The notes under the pieces are model-generated. The model was not told the DNA's origin and searched no databases. It worked only from the letters and a program-made list of their open reading frames with translations. A DNA stretch of 64,000 nucleotides from Zanthoxylum bungeanum (taxonomy: Eukaryota; Streptophyta; Magnoliopsida; Sapindales; Rutaceae), in contig SKCR01033467.1 in the NCBI GenBank assembly GCA_019454045.1, positions 496,001-560,000 on the forward strand, given 5' to 3'. Positions 1 through 10,762 of the stretch are shown here, piece after piece (position 1 is the stretch's first letter; each line of letters opens with the position of its first letter). The position numbers and the translations under genes are program-made.

Positions 1-86
1 AGAAATATCCGGTCGTGTGATGGTAAGGTAGTTTAGCTTCCCAACTAATCTCCTGTATTGTCCAGGATCATCCAGTGGTTCTCCGA

Positions 87-1397
87 TTAGCTTTCTATAC
101 TCTTCGGGATTCTCCAACGGCTCCCCTCTTTTGGTAGGAGTTTAATATTGGGATCCATAGGTGTGTCCACTGGTCTGCAATCTAACATACCAGTCTCCTG
201 AAGAATATCCAATGCATACTTCCTCTGGGAAATAGCTACCCCAGAGTTAGATTGTGCCACCTCTATGCCAAGAAAGTACTTGAGTCGTCCCAAATCCTTA
301 GCTTGAAAATGATTAAATAGGTGTGTTTTTAGCTCCCGAATACCCTCTTGATCACTTCCAGTGATGACGATATCATCCACATAAACTACTAAGTAGATAC
401 ATTTGCCATTGTAATGGCGGTAGAAAACAGAGTGATCGGCTTCACTACGAGTCATACCAAAATTTGTAATTACAGCACTGAACCTCCCAAACCAAGCACG
501 AGGAGACTGTTTTAAACCATAAAGAGAACGGCGAAGCCGACATACCAAACCATACTCCCCCTGAGCAACAAAACCAGGTGGTTGCTCCATATAGACTTCC
601 TCCTGAAGATCACCATGGAGAAAGACATTCTTGATGTCTAACTGATAAAGGGGCCAATGACGCATAGCCGCAATGGAGAGAAACAATCGGACAGAGGCAA
701 TTTTGGCCACATGAGAAAAAGTGTCACCATAGTCCAGACCAAATATCTGTGTATAGCCCTTGGCAACCAGACGAGCCTTAAGACGATCAATGTTCCCATC
801 AGGACCAACCTTCACTGTATAAACCCACCGACAGCCAACTACAGATTTGCCGGACGGTAATGGAACCAAATCCCATGTGCCACTAGAGTGTAAGGCGTCC
901 ATTTCATCAATCATTGCCTGCTTCCACCCGGGGTGGGATAATGCCTCACTGAGCTTTTTAGGAATAGAAACAGAAGACAAGATGGAAACAAAAGCATAAT
1001 ATGGAGCAGATAAACGATGATAACTCATAAATGTGTATATAGGATGAGGATTGCGAGTGGAACGAATACCTTTGCTAGTGGCAATAGGACCATGTAGGGC
1101 AGGCAGATCCACAGTAGGGGTAGGAGCTGGAGCAGGGTGTGAGTCAGCCTGGAGAGGTGGGGGGCGAGGACGACGTTGGTAGACCTGAAGAGCACGAGGT
1201 AATGGGACAACCTCTGATGGAGGACTATAGAATGGAACGGGAAGAACCTCTGGATGGAGTGTAATGGGCGGTGTATCTGGAGAGAAAAATGGGGATGACT
1301 CAAAGAAGATAACGTTAGCAGAAATGATGTAACGGTCAATAATGGAGAATAACAACGATACCCTTTTTGAAGTCGAGAGTAACCCAAGAAGATACAT
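87..1397 (-). pseudogene. Copia reverse transcriptase fragment
   Basis: Open frame of 436 codons. The first part is linker; the reverse transcriptase domain starts near ALSHPGWKQAMIDEMDAL and runs through QLDIKNVFLHGDL to the catalytic YVDDIVITG. QLDIKNVFLHG has Asn where copia RTs usually have the catalytic Asp-Ala-Phe (DVKNAFLHG keeps the Asp two residues before). The frame is lost near 120, and sequence left of that continues the domain (LNYLTITRPDIS) in another frame up to the window edge. Confidence 0.9.
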
Positions 1398-1556
1398 TTG
1401 ATGGACTTAGCACCCAATTTATCCCGGCCTGGTGTCAGGTTATGGACAAAGCAAACACAACCAATATGCGAAGGGGTAAATGATGGAGAGGTTGAGTGGG
1501 AAATAGAATGGAGTGGGGAAGTTGATTTTGTAAAACAGAGGAAGGCATACGATTAA

Positions 1557-3002
1557 TTAAATAGCAAGCTGTGAGAACAGCATCCCCCCAGAAACGAAAG
1601 GGCAGATGATTGTGGAGTAGAAGGTACGGGCCGTGTCAATGAGATGTCTGTTTTTACGTTCAGCGACACCATTTTGTTGGGGTGTGTGAGCACAAGAGGA
1701 CTCATGAAGAATACTGAGGGAGGACATGAAGTTTTTGAACGGGGTAGAAAAATATTCACGAGCATTATCACTGCGTAATATGCTTATAGGAACACCGAAT
1801 TGAGTTTGAATCTCAGCACAAAAGGCTTTAAAGGTCGAAAATAACTCAGAACGATCTTTAAGTAAGAAGAGCCAAGTGTTTCGAGAATGGTTATCAATAA
1901 ATGTAACAAAATAGCGAAATCCCAAAACAGAGTTGACACGACAGAGACCCCAAACATCAGAATGAACTAAGTCAAATAGGGACGCAGCCTGATTATTGAT
2001 ACGCTTGGGAAACTTAGTACGAGTTTGTTTACCAAGTTGACACGACTCACAATTAAAGGAAGATAAAGCAGAAAGATGCGGAGCTAGCTTCTGGAGCTTG
2101 GACAGACTGGGGTGACCCAACCGACAATGAATGACTTGGGCAGAATCAGAAGAAGTGCAAGCAACGGAAGGTAGTGACTTTGAAAGGTGATAGAGGCCTT
2201 GTGACTCACGTCCTGTACCAATCATCCGTCCCGTACTCTGGTCCTGCACGACAACATAATTATTAAGAAAAGTGACAGAGCAGTTAAGATCATGAGTAAG
2301 TTTACTAACGGAAATAAGATTAAAAGGACAACCAGGTACATAAAGAACAGAGGTCAATGGTAAGGAAGGAACATGAGAAGCTCGCCTGATACCCTTAGCA
2401 ACGGTTTTAGAGCCATTAGCAAGGGTAACCATAGGGAGAGAATCTGAACTGGTTAAAGATGAGAAAATGTGTGGATTACCAGAAATATGATCGGAGGCTC
2501 CAGAATCAATAACCCAGGGGCCGAGAGGAGAGGACTGAGTGAGGAAGGCCACAGAATTACCAGTGTGGGCAACAGAAGCAGAGGATGGTTGCTGAGAGGC
2601 CTGATACTGAAGGAAAACAGCATAATTCGGGCCAGATAAGGTAACCTGTTGAGATGGGTGCTCGGAAGAAATAGGAGAGGCAGTGCTGTCAACTTGAGCA
2701 ACCTTGGCAGTAGAGGGACGAGGGGGTTTGCCATGAAGCTGATAGCAACGCTCTCGGGTGTGACCAACCTTTTGACAGTAACTACATTTAGGACGCACTC
2801 CTCGATGAATATGGGATCCACGATTGCCCGTGGAACTACCCTTGTGCTGCAAAGATAGAAGGCTCTGCGGAGTGGGACTCAGAGTCAATGACGGAAGTGG
2901 AGGAGACTCGGAGAAGTCGAGCAAAAATATTTTCCAGAGAGGGGATAGTAGTACTGGCCAAAATCTGATCACGAACGGGCTGAAGCTCTGATCGGAGCCC
3001 AA
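1557..3002 (-). pseudogene. Copia pol fragment: zinc knuckle, protease, integrase
   Basis: Open frame of 481 codons. It holds a CCHC zinc knuckle (CSYCQKVGHTRERC), the aspartic protease site (WVIDSGASDHISG), the integrase zinc-binding part (HCRLGHPS ... CESCQLGK) and the integrase core with DLVHSDVWG and the TPQQNGVAERKNRH signature. The frame ends shortly after the core, and the rest of integrase continues in other frames. Confidence 0.9.
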
Positions 3003-3549
3003 TCAAAGTTAACACCATAAAGAGCTGTTCTCGCTGGCATTCCTGTTCAGCAATTGTAGTGGTAATTGGCAAGATAGAATTGAACTCCTCTCGCAATGAT
3101 TCAATCCGACCAATATACTCAGACATATCCAGATCACGCTGAGTTAAGTGAAACATATTGGACACAACATTATAAAATCTCTGTATATCATTAGTATACA
3201 AAGCGGTAGCCTTACTCCATAACTTGTGGCAAGTCTTATAGGGTCGAAACATGACAAGAAGTTTAGAATCAATAGACTGCCATAAGAGATTACATAATTG
3301 AGCATCAAGCTTCCTCCAAGATCGGCGCTCGGCCTCAGGTATAGAATCCTCACTGGAGGTTAAATGATCTTCACACCCTTGCCCCATAAACCATAATTCA
3401 ACTGAAGCCGACCAAGAAACATAATTTATAGAACCAAGTAACTTATCAGTTGTAATAACAGGAGAACCAGAAAGAGTTGGGACGAAGGAACCTGATTTAG
3501 GCAAAATCGGAGCTCGGGGGTGAGTGTCGTCTTCTGACGAGCGATCCAT
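2836..3549 (-). pseudogene. Copia gag fragment
   Basis: Open frame of 237 codons with the copia gag (UBN2 / retrotran_gag type) pattern: a LLGSINYVSW stretch near residue 38 and an alpha-helical body. The CCHC knuckle that should follow is in another frame, starting within the overlapping pol frame, so a frameshift separates the two. It would build the particle shell in an intact element. Confidence 0.85.
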
Positions 3550-3872
3550 AAATAATATCGCGGAAAAAACTGAGTAGATCGGCGCTCGGCTAAGGTAGAT
3601 CGGTGACCTCTGAGGGTAGTGGTGGTGGTTGTTTTTGAAAAAAAAGTGCGGAAGTGGTGGTGGGTAAAATTAGGGTTCCGAGGGTATGTTGAGGAAAAAA
3701 AAAGTGAGATAGACACGCCAAAGAAGGAAGCCGACGACGGAAGTGAGACCAGCGGCTGACAAGGAGATGGAGGATGCCGGAGGTGTCGTCGGACGCGCAC
3801 CGGAACAGTAACGTCGGTGATGGCAGTGGCGGTGGTATCACCGGAAAAAGAAAAGAAGACCCTAAGATCAAC

Positions 3873-3884
3873 CTACTGATACCA
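3873..3884 (-). other. Primer-binding site of the copia element
   Basis: Directly inside the LTR the minus strand reads TGGTATCAGTAG, matching the start of the usual initiator-tRNA-Met primer site of copia elements (TGGTATCAGAGC). This fixes the LTR edge at 3885. Confidence 0.8.
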
Positions 3885-4071
3885 TGTGAGAATTTGTGAA
3901 GAAAATGTCTATAAACATTTGCTTGATTTATAACTTACAATGAGAGGCCTTTATATAGGCATTATACAACTACCATATTAAATACACAACTACCATATTA
4001 AATACACAACTACCATATTAAATACAAAACACCACAACTACCAACTACACACTACATAACTAATTCCAACA
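3885..4071 (-). repeat. Copia 5' LTR (187 bp)
   Basis: On the minus strand the LTR begins TGTTGGAATTAG and ends TTCTCACA, giving the usual TG...CA ends. It contains a tandem repeat of about 20 bp, three times (around 3965-4025). The flank beyond 4071 is an AT repeat, so a target-site duplication cannot be judged from one side. Confidence 0.8.
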
Positions 4072-4129
4072 TATATATATATATATATCATTTAAAAAAA
4101 AGTTAATCTATTGTTTATTATTTACCCAG

Positions 4130-7055
4130 GACATTTCAAGAGCTGAAGATACGCTTTCCACTTTAAAAGCCATGCAAGGGCAGACACCTTCTCAAATGGA
4201 TCCGGATATAACCCGAATTGAGAAAGAGATAGAGTTATATACACAGGAAAAACTTTGTTATGAGGCTCAGATACTGAGGGTATATCATTTCCAACCCGCA
4301 CCCCTTCTTTATTAAAACATCCAAAAAAAAGGCCAAGTATATTGATTTGCGTATTTGTGCACCTTTTGAGTTGGTAGCTATTCTCCATTTATCTTGTTGA
4401 CTTTCAAAATTTTCTGTCTAAGGATGGGGATCTTATTCAGCATGCTCTTTCTTTCTACCGGTTAATGATTGTTTGGTTGGTTGACCTGGCTGGCGGATTT
4501 GAAATGCCTCTACCTGATACTTGTCCAATGGAATTTGCCTGTATGCCTGAGCATTTTGTTGAAGATGCTATGGAATTGCTTATTTTCGCTTCCTGGATTC
4601 CAAAATGGTTGGATGGGGTGTTGCTGGTAAGCTGCATGCTTTATCCCTACTTTTCTGCACTGTGTAATCTCTAGATGCTCATCCTCATTGTGATTGATGC
4701 TATTTGTGATTGATGCTATCTCCTATCTTTTTGTTTTTGCAGGATGATTTCATGAACTTCATTATAATGTTTATGGCAAGTCCAAAATATATAAGAAACC
4801 CTTATCTTAGAGCCAAGATGGTTGAAGTGTTGAACTGCTGGATGCCCCGTAGAAGGTGATTTGATGTCTCCCATCCACACAAACACATACTTTTGTTACA
4901 TGTTTCACTTCATTCTAAAGTTGATTTTCAGCTAATTTGCATTTTGTTTTTTGCCGATTTAGTGGTTCATCATCTGCTACAGCTACTCTGTTTGAAGGGC
5001 ATCAAATGTCTCTCGAGTATCTTGTGAGGAATCTATTGAAGCTATATGTTGACATTGAGTTCACAGGTTCTCACACACAGGTGATTGGCGCATTATTTAA
5101 GTTGTTGAACATTATAGTTCATTTCATTTTTCTTATTTATGGTTTTCATCTTGTTCACATCGCAGATGGCAATGGTTTGTTCCTTCAATTTTGTTGAATA
5201 TGCCCTTTTAATTGGCCTGTTTTCTATCATGTGCAGTTCTATGACAAGTTCAATATCCGCCATGATATTGCCGAACTTCTTGAGTACCTATGGCAGGTCC
5301 CTAGTCACCGAAATGCTTGGAGGCAGGTTGGCCTTTTTCAAGGACTAACATATCAAAAGTTTCAAGTTTTTCTTTTATTCTTTCAATATCTCCCACTGAT
5401 TATGTTAAACATGATATGTGCTATTCCAGATTGCAAAGGAAGAGGAAAAGGGTGTTTATCTGAATTTCTTAAACTTCCTGATCAACGATAGTATTTATCT
5501 TCTTGATGAAAGCCTCAACAGAATTCTTGAAATCAAAGAAATTGAAGCTGAGATGTCAAACACAGCAGAATGGGAGCGTAGACCAGCTCAAGAAAGGCAG
5601 GAGAGAACCCGACTTTTCCACTCGCAGGAGAATGTAAGCATGATTTTGCTTTGCATAAATTTGTTTTGTTTGTTTCACATGTAATTTCTTTATCATATGT
5701 AATGTATTTACATTGCTTAATAGTAGCTATAACTGGGTATTTTCAGATTATACGAATTGATATGAAACTGGCAAATGAGGATGTCAGCATGCTGTCATTT
5801 ACAACTGAGCAGATTGTGGCTCCTTTACTACTTCCCGAGATGGTAATTTTTTTCTTTCAGCCTCCTTGTTCTTGCATTTTTCTCCCTTGGAGTTTTGAGG
5901 ATAGTGTTTGTGAATTGGAGATAGGGAAACAAAAGTTACAACTGGTTTTCGGTAAAATTTTTATTTTTGGGGTGAATAATTTTCTGGATATTCTATTACT
6001 TTTCTTTTTCCAGGTTGAAAGAGTGGCCAGTATGCTCAATTATTTTCTGTTACAACTTGTTGGCCCCCAAAGAAAATCTCTTACTCTTAAAGACCCTGAA
6101 AAGTACGAATTTCGCCCAAAGCAGTTGCTGAAGCAGGTTAGCAATCAAGCAGAAATTTCTTACTCTTCAGAATAGGAGTTTTCTTTTATACCCTAGCAAA
6201 CTTCTATTAATCTGTTTCAGATTGTCTGCATATATGTCCATCTGGCGAGAGGTGATACCCGAAACATATTTCCGGCTGCCATCTCCAGTGATGGTCGATC
6301 GTACAATGAGCAGGTGATCCACCCCAGTCAAATCTCATATTAGAATGTCTTGTTCACAACTATTTTGTGAGAGAATTGCCTTTGCATTCTCATCCAAATG
6401 AGTCATGTTAGTTGAACTCAATCTGACGATTCAACTCGGACTTCAGTTGTTTAGTGCTGCAGCAGATGTGCTTGGGAAAATTGGTGAAGATGGTAGGATT
6501 ATTCAGGAATTTATCGAGCTAGGTGCAAAAGCCAAAGCTGCAGCCTCGGAGGCCATGGATGCCGAAGCTACCCTTGGAGAGATACCAGATGAATTCCTTG
6601 ATCCAATTCAAGTATGTTTTGCATGCGGTTGTTTTGTTTATTTGTTTGTACCATTTTCAAAAAAATGCTGATTGTTTCCTTTGTCGCAGTACACTTTGAT
6701 GAAGGATCCTGTGATTTTACCTTCTTCAAGAATCACAGTCGACAGGCCTGTTATTCAAAGGCATCTTCTCAGTGATGCTGTACATAACTTTTTTCTTTTA
6801 ACATTTTGGTGGATAATCAATTATTAAGGTAACAAATATGTTAATTTTTCTAAATTGATTTAACTTGTACTGCAGACGGATCCATTCAATCGATCCCATC
6901 TTACCGCGGACATGTTGATACCGGACTCTGAATTGAAGGCAAGAATCGAGGAATTCATCAGGTCCCAAGAATTGAAGCGGCATGGGGAAGGCTTAAACAT
7001 TCAGGGCATCAAGGATACAATACAAACCACTAATGGGGATATGTTAATTAATTAG
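4130..7055 (+). CDS. PUB1: Ubiquitin conjugation factor E4 (UFD2-type U-box ligase), C-terminal half
   Basis: E4 enzymes extend ubiquitin chains on already tagged proteins, working with Cdc48/p97. Twelve coding exons read from the sequence: 4130-4279, 4423-4626, 4743-4855, 4963-5080, 5237-5326, 5430-5633, 5747-5842, 6014-6136, 6221-6313, 6447-6611, 6690-6779, 6876-7055; all introns GT-AG. They join to 541 codons plus stop. The UFD2 core shows [31 protein letters not shown] and LFHSQEN; the C-terminal U-box starts at [11 protein letters not shown] and includes [14 protein letters not shown] and DPFNRSHL. The family is about 1,040 residues, so roughly the N-terminal half lies left of the window, beyond an intron that carries the copia element. 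The symbol follows the Arabidopsis homologue by recognition only. Confidence 0.93.
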
Positions 7056-7839
7056 GGCATTTTCATATTCTTTGATTTTGGAATGTTGAATTGGCTTCAT
7101 ATTCTTGCCGGTGGATTGTAATTAATCTGTTTTTTAAGTTATAGAAATGTGGTCTCGAGCCTGTAAAGTGTTTATGTCTGTAATTAGCACTGAACAGAAG
7201 GAAACATGTTTAATTATTATACAGGGTTTATTCATTTGCAAATTACACGAGATCAAATATGTAGATCGATAATAAAATGATTAAGATTTAATTTTCTTAG
7301 TTCAAACGAATTGGTATATGCTCTACTTTAAAAGTTCAAATTTTCTTGGGCTCCAAGTAAAACCTGCTGACTCTGCGTAGACTAGCTGTCCTTTTCACAA
7401 GCAGATTCTCTGAAGCTGGTCATGAAAGCAACAATGTTTTTTTTTTCAAAATCTCACCGTATTCATGGTTGGTTTTCGGTTTGAAAACCGGACCACACTC
7501 ACGGCGAATTTCCGATTAAATCGGGATTCAATCATGAAGTTGGTTTGATTGAATCCTAAAAATCGAGGGTTAAAAAATTGATCTCGGTTAATTGTTCTGG
7601 ACGGGTCTTAATTCAAATTTTTAAACCAAAAAATAAAAAAAAATATTTTTTTAATTAACCAAAATGATTCAACCGGTCAAATTAGTTTGTTAAATATTTT
7701 AGAATTTTAAAACACTGTAAAGGAAGAAAAAAATGATTGAAAGTTGCCAGATTTGACTCGCAACACAGGGACACATACATAAAATATCAAGTGTCATGCA
7801 TTGCAGTTGCAGGCATGACAAACCAAAATTTGCTCTAAA
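7056..7839. other. 3' UTR of E4 gene, then UGT promoter region
   Basis: The first 150-200 bases look like the E4 3' UTR. About 7440-7690 is an AT-rich, repeat-like stretch with short inverted pieces (GGTTTTCGGTTTGAAAACC). The remaining bases up to the UGT start codon are its presumed promoter and leader. I see no further gene. Confidence 0.5.
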
Positions 7840-9222
7840 ATGGCAAATTCCAGTGAGCTGACACCTTCTCCACACATTGCTCTTCTTCCAAGTTCTGGCA
7901 TGGGGCATCTGACTCCATTTCTCCGGCTAGCCGCTTTGCTCACAGCACACAATGTTAAGGTCACCTTCATCACTCCTTATCCAGCAGTCTCACTTGCGGA
8001 GTCCCAGATTTTGTCTCAGTTTTTCTCTGCATTCCCACAAATCAATCAAGCAAAGCTTCATCTTATTCAATTTGACAAGCTTTCTGCAAATTCAGAAGAT
8101 GACCCTTTTTACCACCATATTAAAGTCACTAGAGAGTCATGTCACCTTCTCTCTTCTCTTCTACCTTCACTCAGCTCGCCGCCTCTCTCAGCTCTCGTTA
8201 CTGACATGACCTTGACTGCCTCTGTTCTTCCAATCTCTCAATCTCTTAACATTCCTAATTACATCTTCTTCACATCATCTGCTAAAATGTTGACACTTTT
8301 TATATCCTTCCATACATTTGTTGGCTTAACAGATGCTTTTGAAATTCCAACACTCGAACCTATTCCCAAATCATGGATCCCCCCGCCACTTTTGCAAGAT
8401 ATGAACAATCTCCTCAAGTCTTCTTTCTTAGAAAATGGTAAAAAAATGACAGAATCAGAAGGAATTCTGGTTAACGCATCAGAAACTATTGAAGAGAAGA
8501 CATTGGCAGCACTGAATGGTGGTAAAGTCATTGAGGGGCTACCATTAGTCATCCCCATAGGGTTGCTTCCACCATGTGGTTTTGAGAAGAGTCAACCGTT
8601 GGAATGGCTTGATGATCAAGCAACCGGGTCTGTGGTGTATGTTAGCTTTGGCAGTAGGACTGCGGTGTCGAGGGAGCAACTTATTGAGTTGGGTGATGGG
8701 TTGGTGAGGAGTGGCTACTGCTTTCTGTGGGTCGTTAAGGATAAGAAAGTTGATCGAGAAGATGATGAAGAGTTGCAAGATGTGATTGGACACGAACTAA
8801 CGGAGAGTGTCAAGGGAAAGGGATTGGTTGTGAAGCATTGGTTGGATCAAGAGAGCATACTAAGGCATCCAGCAGTAGGAGGATTTTTGACTCACTGTGG
8901 GTGGAATTCTGTGACTGAGGCTATGTGGCATGGGGTGCGAGTTTTGGCTTGGCCACAACACGGAGACCAGAAGATTAATGCAGATGTGGTGGAGCGGATT
9001 GGAATGGGGATATGGGTGAAGAGTTGGGGGTGGGGAGGAGAGACAATAGTGAAGGGGGAGCAGATTGCCGAAAAAGTCAGGGAGATGATGGGGAATCAGT
9101 CACAGAGAACACAGGCAATGCGCGTTAGAGAAGAGGCTAGGACGGCAACAGAACCAGGTGGGAGCTTGAAGAAGAGATTGACTGAGCTCATTGAGTTGTG
9201 GAAGAAAGAGCAAAGTCATTAA
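7840..9222 (+). CDS. UDP-glycosyltransferase, family 1, UGT708-like
   Basis: Single-exon gene, 460 aa, normal length for plant UGTs. It would transfer a sugar from a UDP-sugar to a small acceptor in the cytosol. The N-terminal acceptor domain has HIALLPSSGMGHL, whose His13 is the catalytic base position. The PSPG box spans residues 334-377, beginning WLDQESILRHP, with HCGWNS and ending HGDQ; the last Gln favours UDP-glucose. The overall pattern (SSGMGHLTPFLRLAA, FTSSAKM, VKSWGWGGE) is that of the UGT708 family, several members of which are flavonoid C-glucosyltransferases; a DPF motif (DDPFYHH) is also present. Substrate and C- versus O-linkage are inference. Start chosen as the first ATG with a normal spacing to HIALLPS. 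Confidence 0.92.
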   Translation: MANSSELTPSPHIALLPSSGMGHLTPFLRLAALLTAHNVKVTFITPYPAVSLAESQILSQFFSAFPQINQAKLHLIQFDKLSANSEDDPFYHHIKVTRESCHLLSSLLPSLSSPPLSALVTDMTLTASVLPISQSLNIPNYIFFTSSAKMLTLFISFHTFVGLTDAFEIPTLEPIPKSWIPPPLLQDMNNLLKSSFLENGKKMTESEGILVNASETIEEKTLAALNGGKVIEGLPLVIPIGLLPPCGFEKSQPLEWLDDQATGSVVYVSFGSRTAVSREQLIELGDGLVRSGYCFLWVVKDKKVDREDDEELQDVIGHELTESVKGKGLVVKHWLDQESILRHPAVGGFLTHCGWNSVTEAMWHGVRVLAWPQHGDQKINADVVERIGMGIWVKSWGWGGETIVKGEQIAEKVREMMGNQSQRTQAMRVREEARTATEPGGSLKKRLTELIELWKKEQSH

Positions 9223-9472
9223 TGTTCAAAATCAATCTTTTGTTTGCCGGGCAGTCTTTGTATTACCTATAAATAATAATGAGAAATAATAGACTGACCT
9301 CACAGTTAATTGAGTAGGTGTAAGCAGTACAAACTCAAATAAGAATATGTATTCAAAAATGAATATAATATCATTTCAAGATCTAGCAAAGGTGCGTGCA
9401 ATTTCCTGACACAAGTAGATGCAATAGCTATAATCAATCTGACATGCATAAACCAACAGAACTTCTCATTTG
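9223..9472. other. UGT 3' flank
   Basis: AT-rich sequence holding the presumed UGT 3' UTR; no other feature seen. Confidence 0.4.
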
Positions 9473-9711
9473 TTATTTGCTGAAGTTCTTCTCTGTTTCC
9501 TGGAAATGAAACCTATACCGGTTAAGCAGGAAGTGTGTTCTTTGAAATAACATCAAACTAAATCCCATTTCCTTGTAGATCTTTTGGGCCAAAGATAATT
9601 CCAGGAGGAAGAACTCCTCCTTTCGGTAGATTGTTCCGCTGACTAAGAACAATAAGAGCACACTGAACAAGTTGAGAGTTCGTAATTATCTCAGGTTCTG
9701 ACCCTATACAG

Positions 9712-10762
9712 AATTTATCACAATTAACTAAGACAAGTCATAATTAATGTGTTTATGAATTAATCAAATTAACAATCAACCAACCTTAAGTCTACGTAAT
9801 TATAGATCAAAGCAGAATGTTCAAGCAACAAAAAAATAATACAGAAAATAAATATCAACCACACAAAATCAACACAAGTATTTTGGTGACGAAGTGGAAA
9901 ACTCGTGCGAGTAAAAAATACTGCAGGTATCTCGACTACCAGCCCAAAATCCACTATATGAGAAAAACTTACAGTGATGGTAAAAGACCTATGGCGGCAA
10001 CTCCACCGACTCTAGGTCCTCTAGACTGCAAGAACTCGAAGAACTCCTCGAGCCCGTACCCCACGGTTTTCTTCAGAACCTCTGAAGTCTCTAAGTGAAT
10101 CAACTCTGCAACTCTGAACACCGGAACTCCGACTGCCAATCTTCCTCCTTGAGAACTCTGAAGGTTTAGGAAATTGGGTTTTGATGTGTTGATGGTTTAA
10201 CAAAAATCAATCTCAATACAAACAAAGAAGACAAGAAAAGCAAATAAGTCTTCAAGGTGAGAACAAGAAGATTGAAAACTAAGAATGTGTTTAGGCTCAA
10301 GATAACGTGTTTTCAACACCGGAGAAAGTGGCTATATGTTTGTTTATATAGGTAGGGCAAAGTCTAGGGTTTCCAACAACAAAAGGCTTGAAAACGCGTC
10401 CAAAATAACTCAGATACGAACGGGCTTTCGAACATCACTCGAACGCGTGCTCTCTGGAAAGGTTCGTTCGAACGCTTACTCGAGCGCACCACGAATGTTT
10501 GCTCTCTGGAATGCTTCGTTCGAACGCTTGCTCGAACACACCTCGAACGTTTGCTCTCTGGAATATTTCGTTCGAACCCAACGGCGAACGTGCCACTAAC
10601 GCCACTCATTCGAATGTTTATACGAACACAGCACTAACGAAATTGCTCCAACTTTGCCAAATATCAGTCCAATTGCACCAAGTTCTTCAAGACTTATTAC
10701 AACTCAATTGAACTTGTTTTGTTATGAACATTGCCAATAAAAATGAAACTAACACAAGTATT
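9712..10762. mobile_element. Insertion of about 1 kb in pseudogene A
   Basis: This block separates two pieces of the last coding exon of copy A; copy B has the same place uninterrupted. It contains ACACAAGTATTTTGGTGACG-type sequence and a TATATAGG stretch that look like an LTR or non-autonomous LTR element, and a 52-bp tandem repeat. I could not find clean TG...CA ends, and the exon sequence is partly duplicated on both sides (about 40 bp, diverged), so class and exact borders are uncertain. Confidence 0.5.
10441..10585. repeat. 52-bp tandem repeat, about 2.8 copies
   Basis: Units start at 10441, 10493 and 10545; each begins GAA(C/T)GNNTGCTCTCTGGAA and continues with TTCGTTCGAAC. Rich in TTCGAA palindromes. 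It lies inside the insertion that interrupts pseudogene A. Confidence 0.85.

Larger units (their letters stand above)
1..4071 (-). mobile_element. Ty1/copia LTR retrotransposon, decayed, cut by window edge
   Basis: Seen on the minus strand, in order: an LTR (3885-4071), a tRNA primer site beside it, gag, zinc knuckle, protease, integrase, then reverse transcriptase running to the window edge. The order integrase before reverse transcriptase is the copia order. The reading frame is broken several times: gag and pol sit in different frames, the integrase C-terminal part (KCIFLGY motif, about 1380-1417) is in another frame from the integrase core, and the frame shifts again near 120. It is therefore not able to make its proteins as it stands. 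RNase H and the second LTR lie outside the window. The element is antisense to the E4 ubiquitin ligase gene and appears to sit in one of its introns. Confidence 0.93.

Noticed and set aside
2453..2821. Alternate minus-strand frames within the copia element
   Set aside because: Shadows of the pol frame; the domain motifs are in the other frame.
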